From CALVUJ01 sp045119835 (GTDB lineage: Bacteria > Bacillota_I > Bacilli_A > RFN20 > DUOF01): a stretch of 8,563 bases of DNA. Location of the stretch: NCBI GenBank assembly GCA_045119835.1, contig JBGVED010000023.1, positions 1 through 8,563 on the forward strand, in the 5' to 3' direction. Positions 5,316 through 8,563 of the stretch are shown here, in pieces. The notes under the pieces were generated by a model. It saw nothing but the letters and a program-made list of their open reading frames with translations. It was not told the DNA's origin and searched no databases. The position numbers and the translations under genes were made by a program. Numbering within the stretch: position 1 is the stretch's first letter; every line of letters starts with the position of its first letter.

Positions 5316-6026
5316 ATGAAAAAAAGGATAGTAGTTGCTGGATTTGGGATATTAAGTATTGCTTTAATAGCAGTTTTGATTTGGTTTTTTGGTTTTCATT
5401 TGCCAAAGATAGAAAAAGATAAGAACCAGCAGCAATTAGTAAAAGAATACTATGATAATAAACTAAATTTATATCAACAAGAAAATGATAAGTATAGTGA
5501 TTATGAGGTAGATGTTGTGTTTTTAGGAGATAGTTTAACCGATGGTTATAATTTGAAATTGTATTACCCTGATTATTTAGTTAGTAATAGAGGAATTGGC
5601 GGAGAGACTACGCATGGTTTAGAAGAGCGATTAAAAGTTTCTGCTTATGATTTGAAGCCTAAAGTGGTGGTTATGCTTATTGGTGGTAATAATCTAAATA
5701 CTATGTTTGAAAATTATGAAGATATTCTTATTGGATTAAAAGATAATTTACCAAATACCAAAGTAATACTGCTTTCTCTTACTGCAATGGGAAAAGATTG
5801 GGGACATAAAAATGAAATTGCTTGTTTAAATAATGTTAAAATAAAATTATTAGCAGAAAAATATGATTATACATTTGTAGATTTGTTTACACCATTGTTT
5901 GACATCAATATTGGAGAAGTATATAGTGATTACACAACAGATGGAGCACATTTTACTTCTAAAGGCTATGAAGTTGTTACAAGTATTGTTAAACCAGTTA
6001 TTGATAGTTTGTTAGTTCTAAACTAG
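5316..6026 (+). CDS. Membrane-anchored SGNH/GDSL-family hydrolase (esterase-like)
   Basis: The 236-residue product has an N-terminal hydrophobic anchor (about residues 5-27) without a lipobox, so the catalytic domain is probably extracytoplasmic. All SGNH blocks are visible: block I GDSLTDGY with nucleophile Ser73, block II NRGIGGETT with oxyanion Gly, block III GGNN with Asn125, and block V DGAHFTSKGY with Asp209 and His212. The family cleaves ester bonds, often removing acetyl or acyl groups from glycans or lipids. The substrate cannot be read from the sequence. The ATG at 5316 follows a GGTGAT-type ribosome binding site. The phosphatidyltransferase gene follows under a nearly identical promoter, which suggests co-expression, but the two are not an obvious operon. 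Confidence 0.92.
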   Translation: MKKRIVVAGFGILSIALIAVLIWFFGFHLPKIEKDKNQQQLVKEYYDNKLNLYQQENDKYSDYEVDVVFLGDSLTDGYNLKLYYPDYLVSNRGIGGETTHGLEERLKVSAYDLKPKVVVMLIGGNNLNTMFENYEDILIGLKDNLPNTKVILLSLTAMGKDWGHKNEIACLNNVKIKLLAEKYDYTFVDLFTPLFDINIGEVYSDYTTDGAHFTSKGYEVVTSIVKPVIDSLLVLN

Positions 6027-6049
6027 TGGACTTTTTATTTGCCCTTTTA

Positions 6050-6078
6050 TTGTTTGTGATTTTGGTTAGTGGTAGAAT
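6050..6078 (+). promoter_or_regulatory. Promoter of the phosphatidyltransferase gene (TTGTTW-N17-TARAAT family)
   Basis: TTGTTT (6050-6055), 17 bp, TAGAAT (6073-6078). Because the -10 lies downstream of the possible GTG start at 6069, that GTG would not be on the transcript; this supports the ATG at 6114 as the true start. Confidence 0.7.
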
Positions 6079-6113
6079 TTGTTGTCATAAATAATGATTT
6101 GGGGAGATGCGAT

Positions 6114-6608
6114 ATGGCTAATATAATTACATTCTGTCGTATTTTAGGTAGTATGGTGATGATTTTTTTTCATATTTTATCAATGCCATTTTTTATTTTG
6201 TATATAATTTGTGGACTTTCCGATGTAATGGATGGAATTATTGCGCGAAAAACTAACACCGCAAGCAATTTTGGAGCAAGATTAGATACTATTGCAGATT
6301 TAATGTTTGCATCAGTTTTGTTGATGAAAATATTATCAAGTGTCGAAGTTCCCATATGGGTGTGGATTTGGACTATTATAATTGCAGTAATTAAACTTGT
6401 TAATATAATAATTGGAGTTGTAATCACAAAAAAACTTATAGTAGAGCATACTATTTTAAATAAAATTACTGGAGTGTTATTGTTTTTGTTGCCTTTGTCA
6501 TTATTTTGGATAGATTTGAGATATAGCGCTATGGTTATTTGTGTTCTAGCAACTTTTTCTGCAATTCAAGAAGGTTGTTATATTAGAAAAGCAAAAGAAA
6601 TTATTTAG
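6114..6608 (+). CDS. CDP-alcohol phosphatidyltransferase family protein
   Basis: The 164-residue integral membrane enzyme carries the complete family signature D-x2-D-G-x2-A-R-x8-G-x3-D-x3-D: Asp37, Asp40, Gly41, Ala44, Arg45, Gly54, Asp58 and Asp62 (SDVMDGIIARKT, then FGARLDTIADLMF). Members transfer a phosphatidyl or similar group from a CDP-activated lipid to an alcohol, with metal bound by the Asp residues. The N-terminus ANIITFCRILGS resembles PgsA-type proteins, but the acceptor alcohol cannot be assigned and the protein is somewhat shorter than typical PgsA. About five or six hydrophobic segments are present. The start at 6114 is chosen because GGGGAG (6101-6106) lies seven bases upstream; an in-frame GTG at 6069 falls inside the promoter. 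Neighbouring genes suggest an accessory envelope-lipid role. Confidence 0.9.
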   Translation: MANIITFCRILGSMVMIFFHILSMPFFILYIICGLSDVMDGIIARKTNTASNFGARLDTIADLMFASVLLMKILSSVEVPIWVWIWTIIIAVIKLVNIIIGVVITKKLIVEHTILNKITGVLLFLLPLSLFWIDLRYSAMVICVLATFSAIQEGCYIRKAKEII

Positions 6609-6633
6609 TATTTTAGAATGATAAAGAATTTTA

Positions 6634-6664
6634 TTCTACTTTTGAAAAAATGATAAAAGTAGAA
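6634..6664. other. 10-bp perfect inverted repeat between the phosphatidyltransferase and XRE genes
   Basis: TTCTACTTTT (6634-6643) and AAAAGTAGAA (6655-6664) form a perfect stem with an 11-base loop. A second palindrome, TAGAAT with ATTCTA, overlaps just upstream. No U-run follows on the + strand, so it is a poor terminator. It could be an mRNA end structure or an operator for the downstream XRE regulator. Confidence 0.45.
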
Positions 6665-6740
6665 ATTGTTAACTCAACCACTGGTATGTTTATTTAATAA
6701 TGATTTTGCTGTATTATGTTTGTAAAGAGGAGGGAACTCT

Positions 6741-7349
6741 ATGGATCAAATTAAAATAGGTAAGTTTATTGCGGAGTGTAGAAAGAAACAAAATCTAACA
6801 CAATCGCAATTGGCAGATAAGTTAGGTATTACAGATAGAGCAGTATCTAAATGGGAAAATGGAAGAGCAATGCCGGATTCTTCATTAATGCTTGATTTGT
6901 GTAACATTCTAAACATTAGTGTAAATGAATTATTAAGTGGGGAGGTAATTGATATGGAAAGCAGTAATAAGAAAAACGAACAACTTTTACTTGATATGGC
7001 TAAAGACGTTGAAAGTAAAAACAAAATAATTTGGACTTCTATGTGGGTTATTATGGGAGTTAGCATGATAGCACTATTCGCTGGTATTTTTCTTGCTGCA
7101 TTTTTAGTTCCTGAAGGTCCTTGGCAACTTGTAACAATTCTTGTCCTTTGCGTTGTATTTTTGATTCCTTGCTTCTATGCGTTAAAGCTTGAGGTAAGTG
7201 TAGGTGCTTATAAGTGTAAAAATTGTGGTCATGAAATTGTGCCTACATATAAACAAGCATTAAACGCAATGCATAGAGGAACAACTCGTTATTTAAAATG
7301 TCCTAAATGTAATAAACGAACATGGTGTAAAAAAATATTAAATAAGTAA
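6741..7349 (+). CDS. XRE-family HTH regulator with two TM segments and C-terminal zinc ribbon
   Basis: The 202-residue product starts with a Cro/CI-type helix-turn-helix (residues about 6-66; LTQSQLADKLGITDRAVSKW). After a polar linker come two hydrophobic segments (about 97-123 and 128-148). The C-terminus has four cysteines in CxxC pairs, Cys159/Cys162 (CKNCGHE) and Cys187/Cys190 (CPKCNKR), expected to bind one zinc. The topology puts both the HTH and the zinc ribbon in the cytoplasm with a hairpin in the membrane. HTH-membrane-zinc-ribbon proteins of this kind are common in Bacillota but their signals are mostly unknown. AGGAGG at 6728-6733 sets the start. Its promoter is not clear, and the terminator at 7366-7392 separates it from fic, so it is not an obvious antitoxin partner. 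Confidence 0.9.
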   Translation: MDQIKIGKFIAECRKKQNLTQSQLADKLGITDRAVSKWENGRAMPDSSLMLDLCNILNISVNELLSGEVIDMESSNKKNEQLLLDMAKDVESKNKIIWTSMWVIMGVSMIALFAGIFLAAFLVPEGPWQLVTILVLCVVFLIPCFYALKLEVSVGAYKCKNCGHEIVPTYKQALNAMHRGTTRYLKCPKCNKRTWCKKILNK

Positions 7350-7365
7350 TAATAGATTTAAATTT

Positions 7366-7392
7366 GCTCATCAGAAATGGTGGGCTTTTTTT
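7366..7392 (+). terminator. Rho-independent terminator after the XRE gene
   Basis: GCTCATCA (7366-7373) pairs with TGGTGGGC (7378-7385) through two G-U pairs around a GAAA tetraloop. Seven T follow at 7386-7392. Its design is the same as that of the terminator at 2595-2618. Confidence 0.9.
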
Positions 7393-7399
7393 ATGAATT

Positions 7400-7446
7400 G
7401 TGTATCTTTATCTCTACTGTGTTGTAAGTAATGGTTTGAGACAATC
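7400..7446 (+). repeat. Dispersed 3'-end repeat, copy 3, 5' half only
   Basis: GTGTATCTTTATCTCTAC and, at the same distance as in copies 1 and 2, TAATGGTTTGAGAC are present without gaps (about 35 of 50 bases match copy 2). The terminator half is missing; similarity fades after about 7446. A separate terminator at 7366-7392 already ends the upstream gene. Confidence 0.75.
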
Positions 7447-7468
7447 GATAAATTAAAAGACGATATTT

Positions 7469-7511
7469 TGCACTTTAATTCAATGAACTGCACTTTAAAA
7501 TTGCACTTTAA
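7469..7511 (+). promoter_or_regulatory. Three direct TGCACTTTAA boxes, putative operator of fic
   Basis: Exact copies of TGCACTTTAA lie at 7469-7478, 7489-7498 and 7502-7511, with start-to-start distances of 20 and 13 bp. The third overlaps the -35 hexamer of the fic promoter. Direct repeats overlapping a promoter are a usual form of binding site for a repressor or autoregulator; the Fic protein itself ends in a winged helix-turn-helix. Confidence 0.7.
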
Positions 7512-7529
7512 ATCATGATAGGGTATAAT
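7501..7529 (+). promoter_or_regulatory. Promoter of fic
   Basis: TTGCAC (7501-7506), a 17-bp spacer and a perfect TATAAT (7524-7529). The ribosome binding site AGGTGA (7536-7541) follows, six bases before the ATG at 7548, so the leader is very short. Confidence 0.75.
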
Positions 7530-7547
7530 ATTAATAGGTGATGAACT

Positions 7548-8563
7548 ATGAGTTATGAGATACTAGAAAATTATTCAAAAGAAAAGGAACCTTCTAAATA
7601 TGAAAAAAGTTATGCATGGAGGACGGCTATTGGGCTTCAAGAAGTAGATGCTTTAAAGCCATCTTCATATTTAATAGAAACTGCAAAAAGTAATATTGAA
7701 GGAGATATAACATTAGAAGAAGCCCAAAAATTAATTCATATATACTATAACAAAAAATCTGATAGAACAGTTGAAACAGAAGAGGCAGATAAAGTTTCTG
7801 TTAGAATAGCTACCTTATTATCAGAAAAATCATTTGTTTTTTCTCCAATACAATATTTATCCATTCATAAGAAATTATTTGAAGGGATATACAATCATGC
7901 TGGGAAAATAAGAGACTATAATATATCAAAAGAAGAATGGGTTTTAAATGGAGATACAGTAATATATGGAAGCGCTATTAATTTAAATGAAACATTAGAG
8001 TATGATTTGGAAAAAGAAAAAAACTTTAATTATAAAGGCTTGAGTATGGATGATATAATTAAACATCTTTCACGCTTTGTAGCAGATTTGTGGCAAATAC
8101 ACGTGTTTGGAGAAGGCAATACAAGAACTACTGCAGTTTTCTTAATTAAATATTTAAATAAACTAGGGTTTGATGTTACTAATGATACTTTTGAAAAACA
8201 TTCTTGGTATTTTAGAAATGCATTAGTAAGAGCTAATTATAATAATCTTTCTAAAGGAATACATGAAACTACTTATTATTTAGAACTTTTCTTCAAGAAT
8301 TTATTATTAGGAGAAAATAACAAATTATCAAATAGGGAGATGAATGTTAACTATCAAGAAGTTCAAGAAAAATTGGTTTCTAATGAATTAAGTGAAAATG
8401 AGCGAAATGTAGTAAATGTGTTAAAAGAGAATGGAAAACTTACTCTTGAACAAGTGAGTGTTAAAATAGAGAAATCTTTAAGAACCGTAAAATCCATTAT
8501 AAAATCATTAATTGAAAAGAAAAGAATTGAAAGAGTTGGAAGTAAAAAGAGTGGATATTGGAA
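7548..8563 (+). CDS. Fic-domain protein (predicted AMP-transferase) with C-terminal winged HTH, 5' part; completed at 1-151
   Basis: The frame is open to the end of the window and, on the circle, ends at TAG 149-151, giving 341 residues. The Fic core holds HVFGEGNTRTTA (His185, Glu189, Asn191, Arg193), the active-site loop, where His is the catalytic base and Glu binds metal. The form EGNTRT replaces the second Arg of the classical GNGRxxR motif, and Val replaces the usual Pro after His. The substrate-binding flap is WVLNGDTVIYGSA (131-143). Residues about 281-340 form a winged HTH ending GYWKVL. Fic enzymes transfer AMP, or less often other groups, to protein hydroxyls; the target is unknown. 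I see no clear inhibitory S/TxxxEG/N helix and no small antitoxin gene beside it. The start at 7548 follows AGGTGA. The boxes at 7469-7511 suggest autoregulation. Confidence 0.92.
   Translation, partial: MSYEILENYSKEKEPSKYEKSYAWRTAIGLQEVDALKPSSYLIETAKSNIEGDITLEEAQKLIHIYYNKKSDRTVETEEADKVSVRIATLLSEKSFVFSPIQYLSIHKKLFEGIYNHAGKIRDYNISKEEWVLNGDTVIYGSAINLNETLEYDLEKEKNFNYKGLSMDDIIKHLSRFVADLWQIHVFGEGNTRTTAVFLIKYLNKLGFDVTNDTFEKHSWYFRNALVRANYNNLSKGIHETTYYLELFFKNLLLGENNKLSNREMNVNYQEVQEKLVSNELSENERNVVNVLKENGKLTLEQVSVKIEKSLRTVKSIIKSLIEKKRIERVGSKKSGYW
8423..8563. repeat. Terminal direct repeat, right copy (assembly overlap of a circular contig)
   Basis: Identical to 1-141 over its whole length and in the same fic reading frame. 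Removing one copy gives a closed sequence of 8,422 bp. Confidence 0.95.

Noticed and set aside
6069..6113. GTG start giving a 179-residue phosphatidyltransferase
   Set aside because: The GTG lies upstream of the -10 element at 6073-6078 and has no ribosome binding site, while ATG 6114 has GGGGAG at the right distance and begins a family-like N-terminus.
6666..6717. A defined promoter for the XRE gene
   Set aside because: TTGTTA at 6666 and TATTAT at 6712 are each present, but neither has a convincing partner hexamer at 16-18 bp.
7469..7511. Iterons of a plasmid replication origin
   Set aside because: Only three short boxes are present, no Rep gene exists, and one box overlaps a good promoter, which favours an operator.
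6741..8563. XRE and Fic genes as a toxin-antitoxin pair
   Set aside because: A strong terminator, repeat copy 3 and a separate promoter lie between them, and the XRE protein has TM segments and a zinc ribbon unlike known Fic antitoxins.

Overview
The window is AT-rich with strong Shine-Dalgarno sequences, short hairpin terminators and MKKLL-type lipoprotein signal peptides. This points to a low-GC Bacillota, probably a host-associated Bacilli or Mollicutes-related lineage; that placement is inferred from style, not from a marker gene. All nine genes lie on the + strand and stop with TAA or TAG. Trp is written TGG throughout.

Bases 1-141 and 8423-8563 are identical. An exact 141-base end overlap is what an assembler leaves on a closed loop, so I read this as a circle of 8,422 bp cut at an arbitrary point. 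Joining the ends restores an intact 341-codon Fic gene (7548 to 8422, then 1 to 151). No replication, relaxase, integrase or phage gene is present, so it is open whether this is a free circle, an excised circle, a tandem chromosomal duplication or an assembly loop.

Layout. 1-151: end of fic. 158-230 and 1745-1766: two halves of a 95-bp repeat that ends in a terminator hairpin, split at the hairpin loop by a complete IS3-family (IS150-like) element at 231-1741. The element has orfA, orfB, 27-bp terminal repeats, an AAT target duplication and a clear -1 frameshift signal. 1831-3478: two lipoprotein genes sharing promoter, leader and signal peptide but not mature domains. 3636-5015: a membrane protein with about seven TM segments and a soluble C-terminal domain. 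5049-5143: an intact copy of the 95-bp repeat. 5316-6026: a membrane-anchored SGNH hydrolase. 6114-6608: a CDP-alcohol phosphatidyltransferase. 6741-7349: an XRE-type regulator with two TM segments and a zinc ribbon. 7400-7446: a third, partial repeat copy. 7469-7529: three direct TGCACTTTAA boxes running into the fic promoter. 7548 onward: fic.

Most genes carry their own promoter, and several their own terminator, so the region looks like single-gene units rather than one operon. Two promoter families recur: ATACCA-N17-TATAAT before both lipoproteins, and TTGTTW-N17-TARAAT before the membrane protein, hydrolase and phosphatidyltransferase. The predicted products are mostly envelope-related (lipoproteins, membrane protein, anchored esterase, lipid head-group enzyme), plus a membrane-tethered regulator and a Fic enzyme with a C-terminal DNA-binding domain that may control its own promoter. 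Joint function is inference only.
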